This document shows positions 1 to 5,975 of a stretch of DNA of 12,682 nucleotides, piece after piece (within the stretch, counting starts at the first letter, position 1; each line of letters starts with the position of its first letter). The translations under genes were made by a program, and so were the position numbers. Origin of the DNA: Desulfurellaceae bacterium (lineage in GTDB: Bacteria > Campylobacterota_A > Desulfurellia > JAGGSF01); NCBI GenBank assembly GCA_023128455.1, contig JAGMDW010000121.1, forward strand, positions 1 to 12,682. The letters run 5' to 3'. The notes under the pieces were generated by a model, which did no database searches, was not told the DNA's origin, and saw only the letters and a list, made by a program, of their open reading frames with translations.

Positions 1-236
1 CAGAATACAAAGCAGGACATATTCCTTATGCCAAGAGTTTGCCCCGAGGACTTATGGAATTCAAGATTGCGAAACTCGTACCGGATAAGGCTACGCCTAT
101 CGTTATTTATTGTAAGTCGGGCGGAAGAGGTTCCTTGGCTACTTTAAGGTTGCTTAGCATGGGGTATGATGTAAAGAACCTGAAGAAAGGTTTTGTTTTT
201 GGCTGGGAAAAAGCAGGTTACAAAGTAGAAAAATAG
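1..236 (+). CDS. Rhodanese-like domain protein, C-terminal part (5' end outside window)
   Basis: The reading frame is open from the first bases of the window and stops at TAG 234-236, so the gene starts upstream of position 1; the TTG at 39 and the ATG at 54 are internal codons. The visible part reads as the second half of a single rhodanese domain. It begins EYKAGHIPYAKSLPRG, the usual segment before the active site. Then comes IVIYCKSGGRG, in which the cysteine begins the catalytic loop CKSGGR. The ending GFVFGWEKAGYKVEK matches the family's C-terminal G..W..AGY pattern. Rhodaneses carry a persulfide on this cysteine and pass sulfur to acceptors such as thiols or cyanide. The physiological acceptor cannot be told here. 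Any signal peptide or second domain would lie outside the window. The gene is convergent with the ymdB operon, 35 bp away. Confidence 0.9.
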   Translation, partial: EYKAGHIPYAKSLPRGLMEFKIAKLVPDKATPIVIYCKSGGRGSLATLRLLSMGYDVKNLKKGFVFGWEKAGYKVEK

Positions 237-240
237 TTTT

Positions 241-272
241 ATAAAAAAAGAGGGGCATAATTATGTCCCTCT
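241..272 (-). terminator. Intrinsic terminator of the fau-rny-ymdB operon
   Basis: Positions 249-272 form a near-perfect inverted repeat (arms of 12 bp with one G-T pair, centred between 260 and 261; about 9 bp of stem with an AATT loop when folded). Read on the - strand, the stem is followed by a run of seven T (complement of the A run at 243-249). It therefore terminates the leftward ymdB operon, and the stem begins inside the ymdB stop codon (272-274). On the + strand there is no T tract after the stem, so termination of the rhodanese gene by the same hairpin would be weak. Confidence 0.8.
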
Positions 273-1054
273 CAATCTTCCATTGTTTCGTCGATTCTTT
301 CAATAGAATGTGCTTTTCCTTCTAAATTACATTTTATAAAGACACCGTTTAAATGCAGGTTTGTTTTGCATGTTTCTAATCTCTTCGGTATTCCGTAGAC
401 GATTTTTTCTATTACCTCTTCCTTTCTAAAACCGAGTATGCCGTCCAGGCTGCCTGTCATGCCCACATCTGTAATATAAGCTGTATCTTTGCTTAAAATG
501 TGTTCATCTGCAGTTTGCACATGAGTATGCGTGCCTATCACTGCTGTCACTCGTCCATTTAGATACCATCCCATTGCTTCTTTTTCCGATGTTGCTTCAG
601 CATGAAAGTCTATAATTTTTACTTCTGCTTCTATTTTTTGGAGGAGATTGTCTATAGTCTGAAATGGATCGTCAACAGGTTTCATAAATACACGGCCCAA
701 AAGGCTTGTCACTAAAACTCTAACCCCTTTAACTTTTAATATCTTATATTTCCTTCCAGGCAAAGAAGGATGAACATTTAATGGTCTTAAGAGTTTCTGC
801 ATATCATCTATATTTTCAAGTGTTTCTTTTTTGTCCCACACATGATTGCCTGAGGTAAATACATCCGCTAAGTTTTCTAACTCCCCATAGGTCTTTACCG
901 TTATGCCAAACCCACCGGCTATATTTTCCATGTTTACAATAACCAAATCTGTTTTATATTCCTCAATTAGGCTTGGTATAAAATAGGAAAATACCTTTCT
1001 TCCCGGTTTTCCTACAATATCGCCTATAAATAATATCTTTAACTCATCTGGCAT
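272..1054 (-). CDS. ymdB: YmdB-family metallophosphoesterase
   Basis: A calcineurin-like metallophosphoesterase of the YmdB/DR1281 type (TIGR00282 family, about 260 residues), complete at about 260 residues. Characterised members hydrolyse 2',3'-cyclic nucleotides in the cytoplasm. Numbering from the longer TTG form: GDIVGKPGR near 13-21 (metal-binding Asp14), NMEN near 43-46, SGNHVWD near 70-76, DFHAEATSEK near 151-160 and GTHTHVQTAD near 176-185, followed by DVGMTG. These supply the Asp, Glu, Asn and His ligands of the dinuclear metal site. A TTG at 1060 lies two codons upstream, but the AAGGG at 1064-1068 is 9 nt from the ATG at 1054 and only 3 nt from the TTG, so I chose the ATG. The start overlaps the end of rny, which indicates translational coupling. 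RNase Y next to YmdB is a conserved pairing; YmdB affects biofilm and nanotube formation in Bacillus, but that role should not be assumed here. Confidence 0.93.
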   Translation of the reverse strand: MPDELKILFIGDIVGKPGRKVFSYFIPSLIEEYKTDLVIVNMENIAGGFGITVKTYGELENLADVFTSGNHVWDKKETLENIDDMQKLLRPLNVHPSLPGRKYKILKVKGVRVLVTSLLGRVFMKPVDDPFQTIDNLLQKIEAEVKIIDFHAEATSEKEAMGWYLNGRVTAVIGTHTHVQTADEHILSKDTAYITDVGMTGSLDGILGFRKEEVIEKIVYGIPKRLETCKTNLHLNGVFIKCNLEGKAHSIERIDETMED

Positions 1055-2603
1055 AGTCAATTGCCCTTGTTTCTCTGATTACTGTAACCTTTACCTGGCC
1101 AGGATAGGTTGTTTTTTCCTCAATCTCTTGAGCAATTTCCTTTGACAATATTACACTCTCTGTATCACTTAGACTTCTCTCTTCTACAATTACTCTTAGT
1201 TCCCTTCCTGCCTGCATAGCATAAGCATTTTTTACGCCTTCATGAGAAAGTGCGGTCTTTTCTAATTCATCTAATCTCTTGATGTAATGTTCTAAAATTT
1301 CCTTTCTCGCCCCTGGCCTGGCGGCAGAGAGGGTATCGGCAGCGGCTACCAATACAGATTCAGGACAGCTGCATTCTACCTCACCGTGATGAGAAAGTAT
1401 GGCATTGATTACCTTTTCCGATTCTCCGTATTTTTTGGCTATCTCTGCGCCGATTTTAGTATGGCTTCCTCCTATTTCCTGATCTATGGATTTCCCAATG
1501 TCATGCAGGAACCCTGCTCTTCTGGCAAGCTTTTCATCTAATCCTAACTCCGCTGCCATTATACCTGTTAAGTAGGCAACCTCCTGCGAATGGGCGAGTA
1601 CATTTTGGGTATAGCTGGTGCGGAATTTGAGCATGGAGAGGTGTTTTATTATCTCCGGATGTAGATTAGGAATATCCAAATCAAATGTAATCCTTTTTAC
1701 TTCATCTATCGCTTCTTGATTTAATTCTTCTCTTACTTTTTCTATTATTTCTTCAATTCTCGCGGGATGTATTCTTCCATCAGCAACCAATCTTTCCAAA
1801 GCAATTCTTGCTGTTTCCCTGCGTAGAGTGTTGAAACTGGAGATTACTACCACCTCTGGTGTATCATCAATTATTAAATCAACACCTGATGCCTTTTCAA
1901 ACGTTCTGATATTTCTTCCTTCTCTACCAATAATTCTTCCTTTCATTTCATCTGAAGGCAAACTGACAGTAGAAACGGTTTTTTCGGCAACAAAACTACC
2001 AGTCATTCTTTCTATAGCGAGGGAAATAATATTCTGGCTGTGCTTTTCTGCCTCTTCTTTTGCTTTTTCTTCTATATTTTTTATGTAGTTTAATGCCTCT
2101 TTTTTTGCTTTTTCCTGCATATTCTTTATGATAATTTCTTTTGCTTTATTTTCAGTTATTCCCGCTATTTCTTCCAGTTTTTGTCGCCATTCTAAAGAAA
2201 GCTGTTCTATTTTTTTACTTTCTCTTTCTGCAATTTTCTCCCTTTCTTCTAATAATAAGGTTTCTTTTTGTAACTTTTCAAATTTTCCCTCTACCAATAT
2301 CTGCCGTTTATCCAACCCTCTTTCTTTGAACTGTACCCTATTTTCCCGTTTTTGCATTTCCCTTCTTTTTTCCTTCACCTCTCCTTCAAAATCAGATTTT
2401 GCTTTTATAAGATATTCCTTCGCTTCTAATTGTGCGGTTTTCAGTATCCTTTCTTCGTCCTTCTTTGCGTCTGAGATTATCCTTTTTATTTCCTCTTTGC
2501 TATATTCCTTTCTATTTTTAGAAACTTGTGATAGGTAAATGAAAGTGATAACAATGCCCAGAAGAAAAGAGAAAAAACACACAATAATTTCTATTTCACT
2601 CAT
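1044..2603 (-). CDS. rny: Ribonuclease Y (membrane-anchored endoribonuclease)
   Basis: Full-length RNase Y (519 aa; the family is about 510-530). It is the membrane-anchored endonuclease that starts mRNA decay in many bacteria lacking RNase E. Order of parts: an N-terminal membrane segment at about 4-25; a long charged coiled coil at about 30-200; a KH RNA-binding domain with the GRIIGREGRNIR motif at 222-233; an HD hydrolase domain with His338 (LAHSQEV), His367-Asp368 (FLHDIGKS) and Asp423 (AAADTLSAARPGAR); and the conserved C-terminal tail. All catalytic residues expected of the HD domain are present. The ATG at 2603 is preceded by AAGGAGAG at 2608-2615, a strong ribosome binding site. The ATG overlaps the TGA of fau by 4 nt (ATGA), so the genes are translationally coupled. 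Confidence 0.97.
   Translation of the reverse strand: MSEIEIIVCFFSFLLGIVITFIYLSQVSKNRKEYSKEEIKRIISDAKKDEERILKTAQLEAKEYLIKAKSDFEGEVKEKRREMQKRENRVQFKERGLDKRQILVEGKFEKLQKETLLLEEREKIAERESKKIEQLSLEWRQKLEEIAGITENKAKEIIIKNMQEKAKKEALNYIKNIEEKAKEEAEKHSQNIISLAIERMTGSFVAEKTVSTVSLPSDEMKGRIIGREGRNIRTFEKASGVDLIIDDTPEVVVISSFNTLRRETARIALERLVADGRIHPARIEEIIEKVREELNQEAIDEVKRITFDLDIPNLHPEIIKHLSMLKFRTSYTQNVLAHSQEVAYLTGIMAAELGLDEKLARRAGFLHDIGKSIDQEIGGSHTKIGAEIAKKYGESEKVINAILSHHGEVECSCPESVLVAAADTLSAARPGARKEILEHYIKRLDELEKTALSHEGVKNAYAMQAGRELRVIVEERSLSDTESVILSKEIAQEIEEKTTYPGQVKVTVIRETRAIDYAR
1064..1068 (-). promoter_or_regulatory. Ribosome binding site deciding the ymdB start
   Basis: AAGGG on the - strand, inside the 3' end of rny. 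Its 9-nt spacing to the ATG at 1054 supports that codon over the upstream TTG at 1060. Confidence 0.5.
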
Positions 2604-3160
2604 TTTTCTCTCCTTAAAACTGAATTTTCTGTGAATACAACATCTACTGGCACATCATATTCTTTTTCTTTAAAGTTTATGATTTGCCAACTGTAAGCTG
2701 CACCCAATTTGATTGCCTTAAGACTCTTAAGGAAGTGGTCGTAAAAACCCTTCCCATAGCCAATTCTATATCCTCGTTGGTTAAAAACGACACCCGGTAC
2801 AACTACTGCGTCAATTTCATCTTTGTGGATTATCCGTCCTTTTAATAGGTAGGGTTCATAAACTCCCTTGTATCCCTTTTTACAGCAGTGATCATAATGA
2901 TCGATAGAAACAGGTATTATTTCCTCATTTTTTGTCACGGGCAGGCTTATCTTATATCCTGATGTTAAAAGATCAATTGCAAGTGGCTTCAGATCGACTT
3001 CGTTTTTGATTGCATAATAGAGCATTACTCTTCTTGCCTGCTTCTCTTCCAAGAAATTGAGCAGCTTCTGACAGATAAGCGCACTTTTTACCCTTACTTC
3101 TTGTTGAAACATTCCTGTCCGCTTTTTTAATACGCATGCACGCTGCTTATCTTTTTCCAT
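2600..3160 (-). CDS. fau: 5-formyltetrahydrofolate cyclo-ligase (5,10-methenyl-THF synthetase)
   Basis: A 186-residue protein of the MTHFS/YgfA family, which uses ATP to convert 5-formyl-THF (folinate) to 5,10-methenyl-THF in the cytoplasm and so returns stored folate to one-carbon metabolism. Signature parts: the N-terminal basic segment (KDKQRACVLKKR); YYAIKNEVDLKPL at about 48-60, a folate-side segment; EIIPV at about 80-84; and the nucleotide and metal loop VVPGVVFNQRGYRIGYGKG at about 120-138, followed by FYDHFL. The length is normal. The ribosome binding site is poor (only a GAGAGAG stretch just before the ATG), unlike the strong site of rny downstream. It is the first gene of the operon with rny and ymdB. 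ssrS (6S RNA) lies upstream, an association known from enterobacteria (ssrS-ygfA), but here about 400 bp separate them. Confidence 0.93.
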   Translation of the reverse strand: MEKDKQRACVLKKRTGMFQQEVRVKSALICQKLLNFLEEKQARRVMLYYAIKNEVDLKPLAIDLLTSGYKISLPVTKNEEIIPVSIDHYDHCCKKGYKGVYEPYLLKGRIIHKDEIDAVVVPGVVFNQRGYRIGYGKGFYDHFLKSLKAIKLGAAYSWQIINFKEKEYDVPVDVVFTENSVLRREK

Positions 3161-3299
3161 ACTCTCTCTAACAAAAAAGCAAATGGAAATTTTAGTTTAA
3201 TTAATTAGTGCTTGTAGGATTTATTTAAAAAAATTGCTCACATTGGAATGATTTCATGGGCTATGCGGATACATTTTTTAAAAAATTGCTAAAAATTAA
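3161..3299. other. AT-rich leader region upstream of fau
   Basis: Very AT-rich sequence with no convincing coding potential. It carries an imperfect direct repeat of roughly 13 nt, TTTAAAAAAATTGCT at about 3224-3237 and TTTAAAAAATTGCT at about 3277-3290, about 53 bp apart. The second copy lies within an AT palindrome, ATTTTTTAAAAAAT. The promoter of fau-rny-ymdB should be here or further upstream. A TAAAAT box near 3190 is the best -10-like hexamer, but it has no good -35 partner, so I do not call a promoter. Confidence 0.3.
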
Positions 3300-3507
3300 A
3301 GCTACCAATCTTTTAAAAATAAAAATTATATTTATCTCTTTTACTAAAAGAGCCAAAGCCGTTACATCGCCCGACTCAGTTATTGTATTAGTATCCATTC
3401 TTCTATACTAATTATATCAAGCCTCTCTCATACTGCTGTTATCATTATTATTCCAATGAAATTCCTACCTGCGCTATTCTAAATTCCACTTGCTTAACAA
3501 CTTTGTT
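3261..3507 (-). pseudogene. Possible decayed zapA-like gene between 6S RNA and fau
   Basis: A tentative reconstruction. On the - strand, one frame (3507-3451) reads NKVVKQVEFRIAQVGISLE and ends at TAA. Shifting by one base, 3452-3261 reads NNNDNSSMREA, a TGA, YN, a TAG, then YRRM and on through ESGDVTALALLVKEIN. Laid end to end, this resembles the ZapA pattern: an N-terminal VE(I/F) strand, a REA.....RRM helix with the right spacing, then a (V)DTLK(V)A(L)L.ALNIADE-like helix. Total length (about 80-85 residues) also suits ZapA. It would need one frameshift and two stop codons, and an ATA stands where a start might have been, so if real it is broken. ZapA genes are known neighbours of ssrS and fau. 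A chance resemblance in AT-rich DNA is quite possible. The last segment also works alone as a 45-codon frame (ATG at 3398) but lacks a ribosome binding site. Confidence 0.3.
3336..3352. repeat. Small perfect inverted repeat (CTCTTTT / AAAAGAG)
   Basis: A 7-bp perfect stem with a 3-nt loop (ACT on the + strand). On the - strand it is followed by T-rich sequence (ATAAATATAATTTTTATTTTT), so it could act as a weak terminator for transcripts coming from ssrS. The T tract does not start directly after the stem, and the repeat overlaps the possible zapA remnant, so its function is uncertain. Confidence 0.35.
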
Positions 3508-3561
3508 TATTTCCTCCCAAATCTATTTTTAACTATCTTCATTTACATTAATACAAATATT

Positions 3562-3722
3562 CTAAATACCCCAGAATACCGTGCGAACAGCCTCCCTGAA
3601 CCTAACAACAAGGTGGATATTTCGACCTCGCAAGATAAACTTGCGAGATAAACCCACATCCCATAATTAGGCGTTGGCTCAAGGGAAAACACATCCCGAC
3701 CACATGTATCCCAGGGCAAAAC
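3562..3722 (-). ncRNA. ssrS: 6S RNA
   Basis: An RNA of about 160 nt that should bind the sigma70 RNA polymerase holoenzyme by mimicking an open promoter, and so adjust transcription with growth phase. Structure seen on the - strand: a closing stem pairs CCCTGGGATAC (3716-3706) with GTATTCTGGGG (3579-3569), 11 pairs with several G-U. Inside it, CCCTTGAGCC pairs with GGTTCAGGG, the characteristic 6S stem (compare CCCCUGAGCC in E. coli). A terminal hairpin CTCGCAAG-TTTAT-CTTGCGAG (3647-3627) has a perfect 8-bp stem, with GTGG/CCAC pairing outside it. Unpaired stretches between closing and inner stems would form the central bubble. The 5' end is inferred from the promoter at 3729-3757; the 3' end is approximate and no clear terminator follows. 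fau downstream is the classic partner. An open frame covering this stretch on the same strand has no family resemblance and is not a gene. Confidence 0.87.
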
Positions 3723-3728
3723 ACCATT

Positions 3729-3757
3729 ATTATATATCACATTACAATTTCGGTCAA
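3729..3757 (-). promoter_or_regulatory. Sigma70-type promoter of ssrS
   Basis: On the - strand, TTGACC (3757-3752) is followed by a 17-bp spacer and a perfect TATAAT (3734-3729). The expected start point, about 7 nt further on, falls at about 3722, just before the 6S closing stem. This is the best promoter match in the window, as expected for an abundant RNA. It begins only about 40 bp after the stop codon of the DUF3187 gene. Confidence 0.8.
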
Positions 3758-3795
3758 GCAGCTATAAACTTTCTTATGTGACTTTTTATTATATT

Positions 3796-4752
3796 TTAAA
3801 AGGTAAGAGTAGCACCAATGGTAATGTCTGGTGTTGTACTATACGGAACAATGTCTTCTGTGATAAATATATCTATGCACCTTCCTTCTTTTTTGTATCT
3901 AATACCACCTGTAATCTGGTGAGACACTTTATCCAGTTTACGCAAGCCTGTTCTAAACGGGCTCTGCAGAAAGCTGTATTGAGTTATAATATGGGTGTTT
4001 TTTGTCAATGAGGCATTTATGCCAAAGGAACCGCCACAACGGTAATGCTTTGTGTGAACAAAGGAAGGTTCTCCTATATATGTATAGTTTAGGTTAGTAT
4101 GCATGTTAACAGATGGAAGAATTGCGTGCTCAAAAGCAAGATCTAAACCAATATCTACTTTTTTGCTGCCGAAGCCTTTACTTTTTGCCGCTGTAGGCAA
4201 TTTTATTCCTCCCCTCAAAGCCCAATTTTCTCCCATTCTCCACTTTATAAAGGAGGAAATATTGCCTTGCAGAACATCCGTCTTGTGAACATCAAAGACA
4301 TCCTTTCCGTCAACTTTAAGCCGATAGCACACCTTATTTTTAGAGGCATGCCTTCTTTCTCCTCTGGACAAATTAAGTGTCTCATGGAAAGAATCTATGG
4401 GACCATCTAAAAACCCGCCACCGACAAATATAATCGGTAGATGTATATCCCACTGCAGATTTTCTAAAATGCCGTAGGTGAATATACCGGTTACGTTCAT
4501 CATCTCTAAATCGCAGATTATACTATTTTTTGAGTTTTCCTGGCGTTGGAATACATTTGAATATTCAACATTTAAAGAATATTTCGTTTTCCCTTTTTCT
4601 ACTACACTTACTGTATCGGGACAAAAGGATAAAAACATCATTTGAGGTGGATAATTTACTGTCGTAGCGAGAGGACCATCAAGCTCACCGCAGTATGAAA
4701 TAGTGGGAAATACAAGGAAAAAGACAACTAAAAGTAATAACTTTTTTATCAT
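3796..4752 (-). CDS. DUF3187-family protein, predicted outer-membrane beta-barrel
   Basis: A 318-residue exported protein. Residues 1-22 look like a signal peptide (MIKKLLLLVVFF... to SYCG). The sequence before the cysteine (ISYC) is a poor lipobox, so I favour ordinary signal-peptidase cleavage. The mature part alternates polar and hydrophobic residues in many short strands and ends in phenylalanine (GATLTF), both typical of outer-membrane barrels. The stretch GGGFLDGPIDSFHETLNL at about 111-128 and the early KGKTKYSLNVEYSNVF at about 53-68 match the pattern I associate with DUF3187 (PF11383), a family without an assigned function. It starts by a 4-nt ATGA overlap with the adaptor gene, with GAGG at 4759-4762, 6 nt from the ATG. 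It is last in the TolC-adaptor operon, so it probably serves the same envelope process. No terminator is evident after it; the ssrS promoter follows about 40 bp later. Confidence 0.75.
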   Translation of the reverse strand: MIKKLLLLVVFFLVFPTISYCGELDGPLATTVNYPPQMMFLSFCPDTVSVVEKGKTKYSLNVEYSNVFQRQENSKNSIICDLEMMNVTGIFTYGILENLQWDIHLPIIFVGGGFLDGPIDSFHETLNLSRGERRHASKNKVCYRLKVDGKDVFDVHKTDVLQGNISSFIKWRMGENWALRGGIKLPTAAKSKGFGSKKVDIGLDLAFEHAILPSVNMHTNLNYTYIGEPSFVHTKHYRCGGSFGINASLTKNTHIITQYSFLQSPFRTGLRKLDKVSHQITGGIRYKKEGRCIDIFITEDIVPYSTTPDITIGATLTF

Positions 4753-5975
4753 TTAACGCCTCGTTTAATAACTATAATTACAGGTATACCTGGTTTTAAC
4801 AAATGTTTATCATCATTCAATATCTTTATTTTTATCAATATTTTCCGTGCGGAATTTTTAACTTTCGAAGTATTTTCTGCTGTAGCAATGTTACCTATCT
4901 TTACTATCTTGCCATTAAACTTGCGTTTGTAACCACTTGCTTTTATCTCTACTGTTTTATTGAGTTTTGCATATTTCAATTTTGTCGCTTTTAAGTTGGC
5001 GATAACGAATATATTGTTTGGATCATAAATTGCATAAATGGCTGTTCCCGGGGAAACAAAATCCCCTTCATTCAGATATTCTCTTGCCACTACACCACTC
5101 ATAGGAGATGTGATGCGGGTTTGTGCAAATTTCTGCTGAGATAATTCCCATTTTTTCTTCGCCTCTTCCACCTTTTTTAGTGCTTCATCTTCCTCTTTTT
5201 TCAATTCCATTATTTTATCTCTTTCTGTTTGAGAAATTTGATAGGAAAGATAGGCTTTTTTTAAATTTCCTCTCATTATTTGTAAGTTACTATAGGCAAT
5301 GTCCATCTTTTTTTTGCAAGATAGCGCAATGTTTAGGTTCGCTTTTTTTGTCTCTACCTCTGTTTTCATCGTGTTATAGTTATGAGTAACAGCATTAAAT
5401 TCTACTTGCAAGACAGCATGTTCTTTAAATAATCTGGAGCATTTTTCGTAATTTTTCTTAGCTTTTTTGAGATCAAGGATTGTGGCAGCGAGCTGTGCTC
5501 GTGCTTTTTTTATGTTTTGTTCTACACTATTTTTTTGTAACTTGTAAGATTCTTCTGCTTGTTTTACAAGTTCTTGTGTAAAGAATAGGTTGTGACGAGA
5601 AATTCCTATCATTTCCTCGGTTGTTTTCTTTATTCTTTTATACATTACCTTTATTTTTTCATAATTTGCTTGAGCAATATCTACCTGTATCCTTCGCAAA
5701 CTCATCTCGTTCTTGTAATTCGTATCCTCAATAAGTGCCAGGAGCATACCCTTTTTCACACTGTCTGTTTCAGTTGCATACAGCTTTTTGATGCGACCAG
5801 AAACAGATTGTGCCCCCACATTTACTATATCTGTGCTTACAGAAGCATCTTTTATTATGTAATGTGTAGCTTGGTAATGAAACTCACGATAAATGAAAGG
5901 GATGAAAATTACAACCAATATGCTAATAATAATCAGCAATATCTTTATCTTTGTTTTTTCTACCATACGATGCAT
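4749..5975 (-). CDS. HlyD/EmrA-type periplasmic adaptor (membrane fusion) protein with long coiled coil
   Basis: A 408-residue inner-membrane-anchored adaptor that should join an inner-membrane exporter to the TolC-family channel. Parts: one N-terminal membrane segment at about 11-29; the first lipoyl-like half (NVGAQSVSGRIKKLYATETD) at about 52-71; a very long, lysine- and glutamate-rich helical hairpin at about 88-285; the second lipoyl-like half (ITSPMSGVVAREYLNEGDFV) at about 288-307; then a beta-barrel and membrane-proximal part ending KPGIPVIIVIKRGVK. The hairpin is nearly twice that of the EmrA-like protein encoded from 7387. The ATG at 5975 overlaps the end of the TolC-family gene by 16 nt. 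A second ATG at 5966 would shorten it by three residues, and neither has a clear ribosome binding site. No inner-membrane transporter gene adjoins it on this strand, so it may share EmrB or use one encoded elsewhere. Confidence 0.88.
   Translation of the reverse strand: MHRMVEKTKIKILLIIISILVVIFIPFIYREFHYQATHYIIKDASVSTDIVNVGAQSVSGRIKKLYATETDSVKKGMLLALIEDTNYKNEMSLRRIQVDIAQANYEKIKVMYKRIKKTTEEMIGISRHNLFFTQELVKQAEESYKLQKNSVEQNIKKARAQLAATILDLKKAKKNYEKCSRLFKEHAVLQVEFNAVTHNYNTMKTEVETKKANLNIALSCKKKMDIAYSNLQIMRGNLKKAYLSYQISQTERDKIMELKKEEDEALKKVEEAKKKWELSQQKFAQTRITSPMSGVVAREYLNEGDFVSPGTAIYAIYDPNNIFVIANLKATKLKYAKLNKTVEIKASGYKRKFNGKIVKIGNIATAENTSKVKNSARKILIKIKILNDDKHLLKPGIPVIIVIKRGVK

Noticed and set aside
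1058..1060. TTG as the start of ymdB
   Set aside because: The ribosome binding site is only 3 nt from this codon but 9 nt from the ATG at 1054, which also begins closer to the conserved KILFIGD segment.
1828..2538. Several open frames on the + strand opposite rny
   Set aside because: They are low-complexity, Ser/Phe/Leu-rich complements of the coiled-coil and KH coding region of rny, which is unambiguous.
3336..3352. Firm terminator call for ssrS at the CTCTTTT/AAAAGAG repeat
   Set aside because: The stem is AT-rich and short, the T tract is displaced by several bases, and the repeat is more than 200 bp past the mature 6S end; listed only as a repeat.
3543..3740. Open frame of 65 codons on the - strand
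   Set aside because: It coincides with the 6S RNA structure and the -10 box of its promoter, and the translation has no family-like pattern or ribosome binding site.
3778..4011. Open frame on the + strand opposite the DUF3187 gene
   Set aside because: Antisense shadow of a gene with signal peptide and barrel pattern; no recognisable protein features of its own.
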